Assembly: GCF_004770145.1 (NCBI RefSeq)
Contig: NZ_RQFW01000018.1
Coordinates: 124,001-188,000, forward strand
From: Leptospira bourretii
Lineage (GTDB): Bacteria; Spirochaetota; Leptospiria; Leptospirales; Leptospiraceae
Length of the DNA: 64,000 nucleotides
Direction of reading: 5' to 3'
The translations under genes were made by a program, and so were the position numbers. The notes below the pieces were generated by a model. It saw nothing but the letters and a program-made list of their open reading frames with translations, ran no database searches and had not been told where the DNA came from. Below are positions 18,751 through 27,695 of this stretch, one piece after another (position 1 is the first letter of the stretch; every line of letters starts with the position of its first letter).

Positions 18751-20196
18751 ATGAAAGAATATAAACTTTGGATTGATGGAAAGTGGACAAACACAAATGG
18801 CGGGAAACTCATGGACATCGAAGATCCTGCCACTGGAAAAAAGATTGCGAAAGTAATTGATGCCAGTGTCGCCGATGTAGACAAAGCAGCGAAGGCAGCA
18901 CACAAAGCTTTTTATGATGGAAGATGGTCTGGACTCACTCCTGGGGAACGTTCCAAAGCCATTTGGAAACTCGCAGATCTATTAGAAGAAAAAACCAAAG
19001 AATTTGCAAAAGCAGAATCTCTCAACGCAGGAAAACCTTATAAAAACTTAAGCCTTGCCGGAGACATTCCTTTTGCAGTCGATAACATTCGTTTTTTTGC
19101 AACGGCAGCTCGTGATGTACATGGAAGCCGGGCTAACGAGTACCAACCGGGATATACATCTATTTTACGCCGAGAACCAGTTGGTGTGGTGGGCCAAATT
19201 GCTCCTTGGAACTATCCTCTGCTTATGGCAGTATGGAAGTTTGGACCTGCCCTTGCTGCAGGTTGCACCGTCATTTTAAAACCAGCACCGGGAACGCCCA
19301 TCACCTCTCTTATGTTAGCTGAGCTAACCAAAAAAGCGGGAATTCCAGATGGAGTGATCAATATTGTAACTGGTGGAAATGCCACAGGCCAAGCCATTGT
19401 CGACCATCCACTTGTCAGAATGGTTTCTCTTACCGGATCCACTGGAACGGGAAAAAACATTATGAAGTCGGCTTCGGATTCCTTAAAACGAGTGCATTTA
19501 GAACTCGGAGGAAAAGCGCCACTGCTTGTGTTTGATGATGTGGATGTAAATCTTTTTGCCGCCAAAGCGACATTTGGTGCCACTTGTAATTCAGGACAAG
19601 ACTGCACGGCCGCCACAAGAATCATTGTTCCGAAAGCCTTACAGAAAAAAATCACCGATGCGGTTGTGGATGCAATGAAAGCCGTTCAAGTGGGTGATCC
19701 CTTTAATGATAAAACAGAAATGGGCCCTCTTATTTCTGCCATCCACCGCGAACGAGTTTTGGGATTTATGAACAGAGCCAAAAAACAAGGGGCAAAAATC
19801 CTCACCGGTGGTACCATTCCTAAGGGCCTCGACAAAGGATACTTTTTTGCGCCTACTGTTGTCACAGATGTCAAACAAAACTACGATGTCGTGCAGAATG
19901 AAATTTTTGGACCGGTTCTTACCATCCAAACTTACGACAAAGAAGAAGAAGGGATTAAACTTGCAAATGATGTCAACTATGGACTAGCATCTTCCATCTG
20001 GACAAAGGATGTAGCGCGCGCTATGCGGGTGGCAAAAAAACTAGAATTTGGAACCGTTTGGGTGAATGATCATCTTCCGCTTGCTTCCGAAACTCCGCAT
20101 GGTGGCTTCAAACAATCTGGATTTGGAAAAGACTTATCTATCGAATCTGTGGGTGATTATTTGATCACCAAACATGTGATGGTGGGTGGGGTTTAA
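18751..20196 (+). CDS. patD: Gamma-aminobutyraldehyde dehydrogenase
   Basis: A 481-residue aldehyde dehydrogenase of the YdcW/PatD branch. It has APWNYPLLMAVWK, the Glu in VHLELGGKAP and the catalytic Cys in CNSGQDCTAATR; the GQDC context is characteristic of aminobutyraldehyde and betaine-aldehyde dehydrogenases. It would oxidise 4-aminobutanal, from putrescine, to GABA, the substrate of the GabT just upstream. It is the third gene of the gab operon. The betaine-aldehyde alternative is less likely given the neighbours. Confidence 0.88.
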   Translation: MKEYKLWIDGKWTNTNGGKLMDIEDPATGKKIAKVIDASVADVDKAAKAAHKAFYDGRWSGLTPGERSKAIWKLADLLEEKTKEFAKAESLNAGKPYKNLSLAGDIPFAVDNIRFFATAARDVHGSRANEYQPGYTSILRREPVGVVGQIAPWNYPLLMAVWKFGPALAAGCTVILKPAPGTPITSLMLAELTKKAGIPDGVINIVTGGNATGQAIVDHPLVRMVSLTGSTGTGKNIMKSASDSLKRVHLELGGKAPLLVFDDVDVNLFAAKATFGATCNSGQDCTAATRIIVPKALQKKITDAVVDAMKAVQVGDPFNDKTEMGPLISAIHRERVLGFMNRAKKQGAKILTGGTIPKGLDKGYFFAPTVVTDVKQNYDVVQNEIFGPVLTIQTYDKEEEGIKLANDVNYGLASSIWTKDVARAMRVAKKLEFGTVWVNDHLPLASETPHGGFKQSGFGKDLSIESVGDYLITKHVMVGGV

Positions 20197-20239
20197 GATT
20201 CTTAAAAACAAATAGAAATGGTCGGATGTCTAAGGGTTT

Positions 20240-21541
20240 ATGGCATCTCAAAAGAATCCGATTGTTTCTATTTTCCAATGGTTAGCACCAAGATTCCATC
20301 TCTTTGATGATTTAGACAAACCAGGCACCATCGAGTCTATCCAAAAAGGTGCTGAGTTAAAAGGATCCAACCTCTGGACTCTGATCTTTGCCATTTTTAT
20401 CGCAAGTATCGGACTCAATGTCAATTCCACTGCCGTCATCATCGGTGCTATGCTTGTCTCTCCTCTGATGGGTCCAATAGTAGGGATTGGATTTGCCGCC
20501 GCCACAAACGACTTTGAAAACTTAAAAAAATTCCTTCGCACATTGGCTCTTGCTACACTCGCTAGTATCGCTACTTCGTTTGTATATTTTTCCTTATCAC
20601 CGATTAACGAAGCACAGTCGGAACTACTCGCAAGAACCTCACCTACCATTTACGATGCACTGATCGCCATCTTTGGTGGGGCCACAGGAATCATTGCCAA
20701 TACGAGAAAAGAAAAAGGAACTGCCATTGCCGGTGTTGCCATTGCCACTGCCCTTATGCCTCCCTTGTGTACTGCAGGTTATGGGCTTTCCCAAGGGAAC
20801 TGGTCTTATTTTTTTGGTGCTACTTATCTTTATCTCATCAATTCCATCTTCATAGCCATCACAACTTTTATTTTTGTACGGTATATGGAATTTCCAAAAG
20901 TCAGTTGGGGTTTGTACAAAGATAAAGAACGAAAAGTAAAAATTTATTTAGGATTATTTACCCTCATCCTCCTCATTCCATCTATCTTCACTGCCTATCA
21001 AATTGTCAGGACATCTTACTTTAAAGGCAAAGCAGAAGAGTTCATTCGAAATGAAATTTTGATCGATAACCGACGAGTTTTGGAAAAGGGAATCAAATAC
21101 GAGAAAAATCCTAGTATCGAACTTACCATCATTGGCCCCAAAATTAATGAGACCCAAGAAAAAGAATTACAAAACAAATTAAAATACTACAACCTAACCA
21201 ATACAAAACTGATCTTACACCAAGACCTATCCACAACAAATTTAGATAATTTAAAATACGAAATCCTTTCTGAAATTTATAAATCGAATTTTAACTCGGA
21301 TCAAAATAACACTGAGATGATTGCAAAAGAGATCCAAATTTTTTTTCCGAATCTAGTCTCAGTCAGTTTTACGAAAACAAAAAAGTTTGATATGAACCAA
21401 AATGCTTACGTGGATTCAAATCTCTTTGACTCTGAATGGAAAAAACTTCCATCGGCAAAAGAAAAAACGCAACTTGAAAAGTTTCTACACCTAAGAACTG
21501 GGGAAATTCAAATTGAATTGATTATGAGAGAAGTTCACTAA
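20240..21541 (+). CDS. DUF389 family membrane protein
   Basis: A 433-residue integral membrane protein of the DUF389/TIGR00341 family. The family signature with its Asn- and Gly-rich helices is present: LNVNSTAVIIGAMLVSPLMGP, then GGATGIIANTRKEKGTAIAG and ATALMPPLCTAGYGL. About six membrane segments fill residues 45-265; residues 275-433 are a soluble domain rich in Lys, Asn and Ile. The family has no established function. It starts 43 bp after the aldehyde dehydrogenase gene and is followed by a probable terminator. Confidence 0.9.
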   Translation: MASQKNPIVSIFQWLAPRFHLFDDLDKPGTIESIQKGAELKGSNLWTLIFAIFIASIGLNVNSTAVIIGAMLVSPLMGPIVGIGFAAATNDFENLKKFLRTLALATLASIATSFVYFSLSPINEAQSELLARTSPTIYDALIAIFGGATGIIANTRKEKGTAIAGVAIATALMPPLCTAGYGLSQGNWSYFFGATYLYLINSIFIAITTFIFVRYMEFPKVSWGLYKDKERKVKIYLGLFTLILLIPSIFTAYQIVRTSYFKGKAEEFIRNEILIDNRRVLEKGIKYEKNPSIELTIIGPKINETQEKELQNKLKYYNLTNTKLILHQDLSTTNLDNLKYEILSEIYKSNFNSDQNNTEMIAKEIQIFFPNLVSVSFTKTKKFDMNQNAYVDSNLFDSEWKKLPSAKEKTQLEKFLHLRTGEIQIELIMREVH

Positions 21542-21547
21542 TATCAA

Positions 21548-21577
21548 AATCGTTTCTAAACGATTCATAGATTTTTT
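21548..21577 (+). terminator. Probable intrinsic terminator
   Basis: The 7-bp stem AATCGTT/AACGATT (21548-21554 and 21559-21565) with a 4-base loop is followed after six bases by six T residues. It lies just after the stop of the DUF389 gene on the plus strand. Confidence 0.65.
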
Positions 21578-21614
21578 AATAAAAATTTTCTGTTTCTGTT
21601 TTAGTAATAAAAAT

Positions 21615-22262
21615 CTAAACTAAAGCAGCTTGTTTTAAAAAATCTTTAAAAGTGTCGATGTCTTTTGTGAAAAACACTGGCTTCGGTGCCTTTGTATCTT
21701 TCAAAAGAAATACAATCCCTTGGTTGTGGAGAACTACTTGTTCTAATTCTTCGGGAGTATAAGTATAAGTCACATTTCCAGAATGGAACAAAAACTTCCC
21801 ATTTTCTTCACGTAATGTCCCTGAACCAATTCGTTTAAAGTTCTTTAGCCCATCTTCCAAAGCATCAATATCAGATGACTCTTCACCAAACGTTAGTTTA
21901 CCGGAATAATCCAAAAACAGAGTCCCTTCAATCTGAAACCGACTTTCTTTCAGAGCCTGTGGTTCCTCTTCCAAATTCCCATCTTCTGTTGGAAGTAAAA
22001 CTTCTGATTTTTGCACCACGGAAGGTGTGATCTCTTCAGGTAAAGAATACGAAAGATGTCTATCGTCAGAAATGGCCCGTTCCCTACGAATCCGTTCATC
22101 CAATTGTGGGGAAACGGGAGGGTTTTGTGGCATTCGGTAGGAGCCGGAATTTTGGGGTTTTCGTTGTGGGTAGGCCGCAGGTTTGGATTTTTGCGGGGAT
22201 AAGGCTACGTATAAAAAACATAGAACACCCACAAGGATCATAGCAAAGGCCGCAAACAACAT
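21615..22262 (-). CDS. Hypothetical protein with N-terminal membrane anchor
   Basis: A 215-residue protein I do not recognise. It has one N-terminal hydrophobic segment (residues 1-22), a Pro/Gln-rich linker (about 25-60) and a mixed soluble C-terminal half with SRFQIEGTLFLDYSGKL and a FTKDIDTFKDFLKQA tail. The layout suggests a single-pass inner-membrane protein with an extracytoplasmic or cytoplasmic domain. It is divergent from the SurA-like gene at 22348 across 85 bp. No catalytic motif is visible. Confidence 0.7.
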   Translation of the reverse strand: MLFAAFAMILVGVLCFLYVALSPQKSKPAAYPQRKPQNSGSYRMPQNPPVSPQLDERIRRERAISDDRHLSYSLPEEITPSVVQKSEVLLPTEDGNLEEEPQALKESRFQIEGTLFLDYSGKLTFGEESSDIDALEDGLKNFKRIGSGTLREENGKFLFHSGNVTYTYTPEELEQVVLHNQGIVFLLKDTKAPKPVFFTKDIDTFKDFLKQAALV

Positions 22263-22347
22263 ACTACCTATATTATCTTGCCAAACGACGATTCCCTTGA
22301 TTACATTTTTTCTTTACAAGGGTTTCGGAAACGGAAACCTTTCCTTT

Positions 22348-23589
22348 ATGTTCGAAGAAGAACCCTCTACCCTCAAAGAAAAAATCTATCGCGCCATCAT
22401 TGCTCTCTTTTTATTCATTTTGGTCGGAACCCTGATCATTACCTTTTTGCCTGGGGACGCCGAACAAAGTCTTGTGGGTGCCATCACAGGCCAAAATTCC
22501 ACCAAAGCAGGAACCATTGCGGGGAGAAGCATTCCCGTGGATTATTTCAATGCTGCCAAACGGGATTGTTACTACCGCTACCAACAATATGGTAGAGAAA
22601 CGGCCCAAAACCCGGAACTTCTCAATTCCTGTGCTTTTTCTACAGTCAAAGAAATCTACATTGCCAATGACATTGCTACCGCTGTCGGTTTCCAAGTTTC
22701 GGAAATCAGCATCAAACGTGAGATGTCCAAACAAGCAAGAGAGGTTCACAAGGAATCCGTTTCCCAAGCGGGGTATGGGGAAGAAGACTCTCGCTCCCTA
22801 ACAGAAATCTACCAACAAATCTACCGTTCGGCACCCATGAACTACCGTATCGATTCTGCTACAGGATACGCTCTGTACCCTAACTTTTTGGACCAACCGT
22901 TCTCTCCAACAGAAAACGAAGCCGAGTTAGAAGATGAAGCCAAACGGGCAAAAATTTCTTTCCGCATTGTCGCCATCTCCGAGGTCAATCTTCTGAATGC
23001 TGTGGAAGCAAAAATCAATATTTCTGACGAAGAACTAAACAAAGAATACGAAAAAGAAAAAAAAGATGGGTCTCTTGCTAAGGATGCTTCCGGAAATTTC
23101 GTCAGTTTTGAATCAAGGAAACCCCTCTTACTTTCCAAAATGAAATTTGATCGCAAAAGAAAAGAAGTAGAACTATGGAAAGGTCGCATTGCAACAAAAG
23201 TATCCGAGCCAAATGCTTTGGAAGCCATTGCAGCGGAGACCCTCCAACCCATAGAGACAGTGTCCAATGTCGCCTTGTCTGATCTCAAACTGGTTACTTC
23301 CAATCGTGGCAATAGCTACCGTTTGGCGAACTCTGCAAAATTTTGGGAAACTCTCGCAAACGATCCATTTAGCAAAAAAACAGTAGTGGGTCCATTCTCA
23401 GATAACGACAAACAAGTTTATGTGGAATTTGGAGCCTTAACTTACGGACAAACCACAGCCAAAAAACCGGCGGACCAAGCTGCAGATTTTCTGAAACAAA
23501 GGCAACTTCTTAGCTTTTTTCTTGAAATAAACCAGTCCTTAGCAGCAGAATACAACGTAGAGAAAAAAGGCCTTCTCTCTTTAGAATAA
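22348..23589 (+). CDS. Membrane-anchored SurA/PpiD-like protein
   Basis: A 413-residue protein with a cytoplasmic N-terminus, one membrane helix (about residues 14-33) and a large periplasmic part. The sequence AGTIAGRSIPVDYFNAAKRD after the helix resembles the start of SurA_N/PpiD-type chaperone domains (VNGxxIxxxxF), and charged helical segments follow; a parvulin catalytic core is not obvious. It probably helps fold or guide exported proteins. The frame is open further upstream, but the ATG at 22348 places the membrane helix correctly. The next gene, cheX, starts directly after the stop. Confidence 0.72.
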   Translation: MFEEEPSTLKEKIYRAIIALFLFILVGTLIITFLPGDAEQSLVGAITGQNSTKAGTIAGRSIPVDYFNAAKRDCYYRYQQYGRETAQNPELLNSCAFSTVKEIYIANDIATAVGFQVSEISIKREMSKQAREVHKESVSQAGYGEEDSRSLTEIYQQIYRSAPMNYRIDSATGYALYPNFLDQPFSPTENEAELEDEAKRAKISFRIVAISEVNLLNAVEAKINISDEELNKEYEKEKKDGSLAKDASGNFVSFESRKPLLLSKMKFDRKRKEVELWKGRIATKVSEPNALEAIAAETLQPIETVSNVALSDLKLVTSNRGNSYRLANSAKFWETLANDPFSKKTVVGPFSDNDKQVYVEFGALTYGQTTAKKPADQAADFLKQRQLLSFFLEINQSLAAEYNVEKKGLLSLE

Positions 23590-24054
23590 ATGCAAATTAA
23601 AGCCGACTTCATCAACCCGTTCCTGGAAGCAGCCACCATCGTTTTTCGCGATGTCCTCCAACAGGATCTCATCCGAGGAAAAATCGGAATCAAAGATTCA
23701 CCTGCGCCCAGCCATGAAATTGCAATCATCATCGGTGTGGTGGGATCTTTTAGTGGTGAAGTGGTTTATAGTATGAACCTCGATGCTGCCTACAAAGTGT
23801 CTCGCAAACTGGTTCCAGGCCTTTCAGATGAAGATGTAAAAAACGAATACAAAGATATCCTCGGTGAGATTGCCAACATGACCACTGGTAATGCGATGAA
23901 CATTTTTACCTCTGCAGGCCAATCGGTAGAAATCACAACTCCTAACATCCAAGAGACAAACAACACTTCGGTTCGGTTTAACAAAAAACCTACTCTCTCC
24001 ATTAACTTATATTCTAAGTTTGGGCGAATTGAAGTAAACGTCGCAATCGCTTAA
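23590..24054 (+). CDS. cheX: CheX-family chemotaxis protein
   Basis: A 154-residue cytoplasmic protein of the CheC/CheX/FliY phosphatase group. It matches CheX: one copy of the E-x-x-N phosphatase motif in ILGEIANMTTGNA and the GSFSGEVVYSM strand pair. CheX dephosphorylates CheY-P, ending the motor-switching signal. No other chemotaxis gene is nearby; the upstream neighbour is a SurA-like protein that ends at the base before this start. Members with this short form are common in spirochaetes, so a role in motility or another CheY-like pathway is likely. Confidence 0.88.
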   Translation: MQIKADFINPFLEAATIVFRDVLQQDLIRGKIGIKDSPAPSHEIAIIIGVVGSFSGEVVYSMNLDAAYKVSRKLVPGLSDEDVKNEYKDILGEIANMTTGNAMNIFTSAGQSVEITTPNIQETNNTSVRFNKKPTLSINLYSKFGRIEVNVAIA

Positions 24055-24064
24055 AAGTATATTT

Positions 24065-25054
24065 TTAAATCGAAGAACCTAAAACCCGGAGTCTCTCTCG
24101 GGTTTCTTTTCTAAAATCATAACCTGGTATAGGAGTTTTCCCCTCCACTCCATTCATATAGAGTTGGTAGTATTTTAAAGAACGTTCCAAATCCCTTTCA
24201 TCCCAACTACTCTCATAAATTTTCCCTAAGTAATATTGTGCCGGAAGATATTCTGCTGATTCTTTAAAATTTTTGATGATATTCGCCAATTGATGGGCTG
24301 CTGGACGAAATTCTTTTTTGCGAATGAGAAGGATGGCAACCGCATAATGCGATCTAGGTGTGAGCTCTGGGTGTTTCGGAAACTCTGTGATCAGTTTTAA
24401 ATATTCTTTGTACGCCTTTTCTTCCGATTCTGGATTTCCAATTCGATCCAAAGAACGTGCCAACTCAAATTGTGTTTTGATTTTGAGATCAGCATCTTCT
24501 TGTTTTTCCACAAGTCCTGCGGAATCTTTGTCCTTCCCATCTAAACCATACAAATTTGTATTCTCAACTCGAGATAATTTTGCCGCATCTCCTTCTTTTC
24601 CATAAGACTCGGCAAACTCGGATTCGGCGGACTTCTTTTGGCCTCTTGCCAAATATGCCTTCCCTTTTTGAAAGGAAGCCCCGGAAGGATCGATCACTTC
24701 CTTCTTTTTTTTCTTTTTCTCAGCAGGTTTTGCATTGGCAGTCACTGCTGTTTGGCTCTCTTGAGTTGCGACTTTGGATGATCCTGGCTCCAATTGACTA
24801 TTTTGATTGGGAAGAGTGTTTTGGGATTTTGAATGAGTGCCGGGACCAGAGTTTACCATCGAAGTAGTGTTCTCTGGATTCTTTGTATTCTTTTCCGTTG
24901 TTTCATTACCTCCTTCGTTTGTCCAAGTTTCTGGAAATGGCAAAAACAATTCTGTCGTTTGAGCGTAAAACCCAGGAGAAATGTTTAAGAACGAAAAACA
25001 AAAAACGAGACAAGTTAGGAAAAGAAACTTACGAAACAAAAAGAATTCCTTCAT
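24065..25054 (-). CDS. Exported TPR protein, YbgF/CpoB-like
   Basis: A 329-residue protein with an N-terminal signal-like hydrophobic segment (residues 7-31), a low-complexity Asn/Ser/Thr/Gln/Lys region to about 140, and TPR-like repeats in the C-terminal half (KAYLARGQKKSAESEFAESYG, SHYAVAILLIRKKEFRPAAHQL and YLPAQYYLGKIYESSWDERDLERSLKYYQLY). It is probably periplasmic. Its ATG overlaps the stop of the preceding gene. It resembles the YbgF/CpoB type of repeat protein that works beside Pal-like proteins, and an OmpA-family gene lies two genes upstream. Exact role unknown. Confidence 0.75.
   Translation of the reverse strand: MKEFFLFRKFLFLTCLVFCFSFLNISPGFYAQTTELFLPFPETWTNEGGNETTEKNTKNPENTTSMVNSGPGTHSKSQNTLPNQNSQLEPGSSKVATQESQTAVTANAKPAEKKKKKKEVIDPSGASFQKGKAYLARGQKKSAESEFAESYGKEGDAAKLSRVENTNLYGLDGKDKDSAGLVEKQEDADLKIKTQFELARSLDRIGNPESEEKAYKEYLKLITEFPKHPELTPRSHYAVAILLIRKKEFRPAAHQLANIIKNFKESAEYLPAQYYLGKIYESSWDERDLERSLKYYQLYMNGVEGKTPIPGYDFRKETRERLRVLGSSI
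24082..24110. terminator. Bidirectional terminator between cheX and the TPR gene
   Basis: AAACCCG at 24082-24088 pairs with CGGGTTT at 24099-24105, with a 10-base loop. CTTTT follows on the plus strand and TTTTAGG on the minus strand. The stem lies inside the last codons of the opposing gene. Confidence 0.6.
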
Positions 25055-25785
25055 CGTAAATTTTTTGGAATTCGTTCTAAACTTCTAGGTTTTCCAAAAC
25101 CTTCACTGGATTCGGGAGGTTTGGGCAATTTTAAAGTTTCCAAATTTTTCTCTTCGTTTTTGACCTTCACTTTTTTTTCTAAGTCAGACACTCGCTCCAA
25201 CATTTTTTGCATCCGAAGTTCTGAATCGGAATCTGAATCAGATCCGGACTTTGTATCTTCTTTGGGAGTTACAGGTTGGATATCAATGGGTGCTGGAATC
25301 AACCCATCACCTGACGGAGTGTAGATGGGAGGAACCGAAGTATCTTCTGCTTTACGGTTTCTAAAGTCATATTCCTTTCCCAAAAAATCTTGTTCTTCAG
25401 GAATTGTATCATGTGTGTATCCGTTGGATTCTCTTTCACTGATAAAATCAAATTGCATCCGACGGTTGGATTCATATTTTAAATCTTCGGGATCGGACAT
25501 TCGAACATCTTTTCGTTTCCGATTGTAATCCCTTTCAATCTCCAAAAGAAACAAACTTCTGGTATCCTGTGCAAGTTGCATCCCTTGGGGTTTTGCATTT
25601 TCCCAACCATTGGTCCAACCCACATAAATTGCCATGATGAGAAAAAATACAAAAAGTGAGATGGCAATTTTTTTGAGTAAGTCTTGGACCTGGGAAGGAA
25701 TTTTGTCTACGAGTCCATCGACAGCACCCATCATTTTCTGGGTGTCTACATTGACTTTGGGTATATTGATATTTTTAATGTCCAC
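25051..25785 (-). CDS. Hypothetical single-pass membrane protein with coiled coil
   Basis: A 244-residue protein. A polar N-terminal region is followed by one membrane helix (about residues 38-58) and a long charged, Pro/Ser-rich region with an SDSDSDSE stretch and a predicted coiled coil near 190-225 (MLERVSDLEKKVKVKNEEK). I do not recognise a family. The start is GTG, 3 bp after the OmpA-family gene, and the stop overlaps the TPR gene. The three genes are probably one transcription unit of envelope proteins. Confidence 0.72.
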   Translation of the reverse strand: MDIKNINIPKVNVDTQKMMGAVDGLVDKIPSQVQDLLKKIAISLFVFFLIMAIYVGWTNGWENAKPQGMQLAQDTRSLFLLEIERDYNRKRKDVRMSDPEDLKYESNRRMQFDFISERESNGYTHDTIPEEQDFLGKEYDFRNRKAEDTSVPPIYTPSGDGLIPAPIDIQPVTPKEDTKSGSDSDSDSELRMQKMLERVSDLEKKVKVKNEEKNLETLKLPKPPESSEGFGKPRSLERIPKNLR

Positions 25786-25788
25786 TGG

Positions 25789-27645
25789 TTACTCTTCCGA
25801 AATTTTAAAGACTACCCTTCGGTTTGTCCCACGACCTTCTTCGGTCTGATTGTCCGCTAACGGCACTGTTGGGCCAAATCCTACCACAGCAATCCGCGTT
25901 TCTTCTATTTTATGTTTAGACTTCAAATAATTAGCAACCGAATTTGCTCTTTCCAAAGATAACTTTTGGTTGGCCGATTTGGTTCCGACATTGTCCGTAT
26001 GCCCTTCGATAAGAATCTTCAAATTGGCGGCTTTTCGTAAAATTCCTGCCAATCTGTCTAGTTCTGGCTCTGATTCTTTGGTGAGTTCAGCAGACCGGAA
26101 AGCAAAGAACAAATTGTTCATCACAATTTGATTTCCTTTTTTCAATTTGGGTAGAACCAGTAGGACAGTTTTTTCTTTGTCCTCTTTTTCCTTTCCCACC
26201 AAATTCAGGTTTTGTGAGACAGGAAGGTATCCTTCCTTTTCACCATAAAATCCATAGTTTTCTTCATAAGGAAGAATGATGCTAAATTCACCCGTCCCCG
26301 GATCACTCACAGTGGAACCAATGGATTTTTTTCTAGTTAAAGATTCATATTGTACAAAAGCCGATAGTGGTTTTCCTTCTTCATCCACCACTTTTCCTTT
26401 AATTACCACAACAGGTTCTGGTTGGAAATGATTGGGGATGGCTGCCATATACAAGTCCCCTTCCCGGGAAACGTAAGCCCAATTCCCAACCGCAGGGATA
26501 CTTAAAAAATTAACACCTCTTAGGTTAGGAGATAATTCCTGTGGTTCTGACCATGAAGTCCAAGAATCATTTTGTCTTCTTGTGATAAAAATAGAGATCC
26601 CTTCTTTTCTTCCAGAGGAAGAGAAGTATAAGGTTTTGTCATCGGGAGCAAGGAAAGGTGCCATCTCCTCCTCACCTGTATTGATCGTATTTCCTAAATT
26701 AATTCCTTCTTCAAAAACACCAGAATCATTTTGTAAACTGACATATAAATCTAACTTACCAAAATTTTTCTTTTGTTGGGCCGAATAAAGCAAAGTTCTG
26801 CCACTCGAAGCCAAAGCAGAACCACCAAATACTTGTTGGTTGGGATTGTCTGCCTTTCTGTACCAATTGTAAAAACTTGGAAAGTTTATAGGAGAGGGCA
26901 TTGACCAACCCGATTCCGTTTTACGAGTTTTATACAGAGGAGCACGGTTTTGAATTTTATCCGTTCTTTCCTTATATTCTGTTTCTAACTTTGTCAGAAC
27001 AATATGAAATTCTTTAGGATTTTGTGCTTCTCTAGATGCAATTTGAGATTTATACATCATCTCGCGTTTTAGGTTGTCGAGCATCTCTTCTTCGCCAAAG
27101 TTCCCGAATACAAAAAGTTCGTTCCCACCGGGAAGAGCCGAAATCACAGCAGATGGAAATTTATTATTGAGTGGAGTGGGAAGTTGTTCTCCTTGCATCC
27201 AAAAACCGTATTGGTCTCGTTTGGCGGCCCAAATTTTTTGGGTGGATCTTCCCCCTTCGCGAACAAGGGCCGTCCAAAACAAAATTTTTCCATCAGGAGT
27301 GCACTGCGGATTAAAAGAAAAAAGGCCCTGAGTTACATAACGTGGGATTTTTTTTAAACTCCAATCAGGAGTTTTGCCCGTTTCAAACGGTTCCATTTCA
27401 TATCGAATGGGATTACAAGTTTCACCTTGTACATCGCATAACATCCGTATCTTTTTCCCGGCCAAATAAGCCAACTCTTCTTGTAAAACCCCTGTTTGGA
27501 CTCGGAATACTTGTTTGTCTGTGCGAAGGAGATGGCCGGTATTTAAGAGGTCCCCCTCCAAAACCTGGATTCCATTTTTTACACTTTGTGAGCTAATGAG
27601 CCCATTCCCAAAAAGAAGGAGAATGATGATGAGAATCCGTGCCAT
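25789..27645 (-). CDS. PorE-like protein: beta-propeller, CRD and OmpA domains
   Basis: A 618-residue exported protein. After a signal peptide (residues 1-20) come PD40/WD40-like propeller strands (about 95-400: FSFNPQCTPDGKILFW, APFLAPDDKTLYFSSSGRK), a carboxypeptidase regulatory-like domain (about 410-485: VVIKGKVVDEEGKPLS) and an OmpA C-like peptidoglycan-binding domain (about 500-618; EGHTDNVG and the last-strand Arg in GRGTNRRVVF). The order matches the propeller-CRD-OmpA part of PorE from type IX secretion systems; PorE itself also has TPRs. It should bind peptidoglycan and link the outer membrane to the wall. No lipobox is clear. Confidence 0.88.
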   Translation of the reverse strand: MARILIIILLLFGNGLISSQSVKNGIQVLEGDLLNTGHLLRTDKQVFRVQTGVLQEELAYLAGKKIRMLCDVQGETCNPIRYEMEPFETGKTPDWSLKKIPRYVTQGLFSFNPQCTPDGKILFWTALVREGGRSTQKIWAAKRDQYGFWMQGEQLPTPLNNKFPSAVISALPGGNELFVFGNFGEEEMLDNLKREMMYKSQIASREAQNPKEFHIVLTKLETEYKERTDKIQNRAPLYKTRKTESGWSMPSPINFPSFYNWYRKADNPNQQVFGGSALASSGRTLLYSAQQKKNFGKLDLYVSLQNDSGVFEEGINLGNTINTGEEEMAPFLAPDDKTLYFSSSGRKEGISIFITRRQNDSWTSWSEPQELSPNLRGVNFLSIPAVGNWAYVSREGDLYMAAIPNHFQPEPVVVIKGKVVDEEGKPLSAFVQYESLTRKKSIGSTVSDPGTGEFSIILPYEENYGFYGEKEGYLPVSQNLNLVGKEKEDKEKTVLLVLPKLKKGNQIVMNNLFFAFRSAELTKESEPELDRLAGILRKAANLKILIEGHTDNVGTKSANQKLSLERANSVANYLKSKHKIEETRIAVVGFGPTVPLADNQTEEGRGTNRRVVFKISEE

Positions 27646-27695
27646 ACCATACGAAATGTCGGTTGAAACCTCCGATTCCCTTAGAAAATTGACCT

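Noticed and set aside
19212..19655. 147-codon frame antisense to the aldehyde dehydrogenase
   Set aside because: Shadow of a strongly conserved gene; composition reflects the opposite strand.
22842..23312. 156-codon frame antisense to the SurA-like gene
   Set aside because: No domain and full overlap with a well-supported gene.
24880..24930. Low-complexity Asn/Thr/Glu region in the TPR protein as a possible DNA repeat
   Set aside because: The bases do not repeat exactly; it is a compositional bias in a linker.
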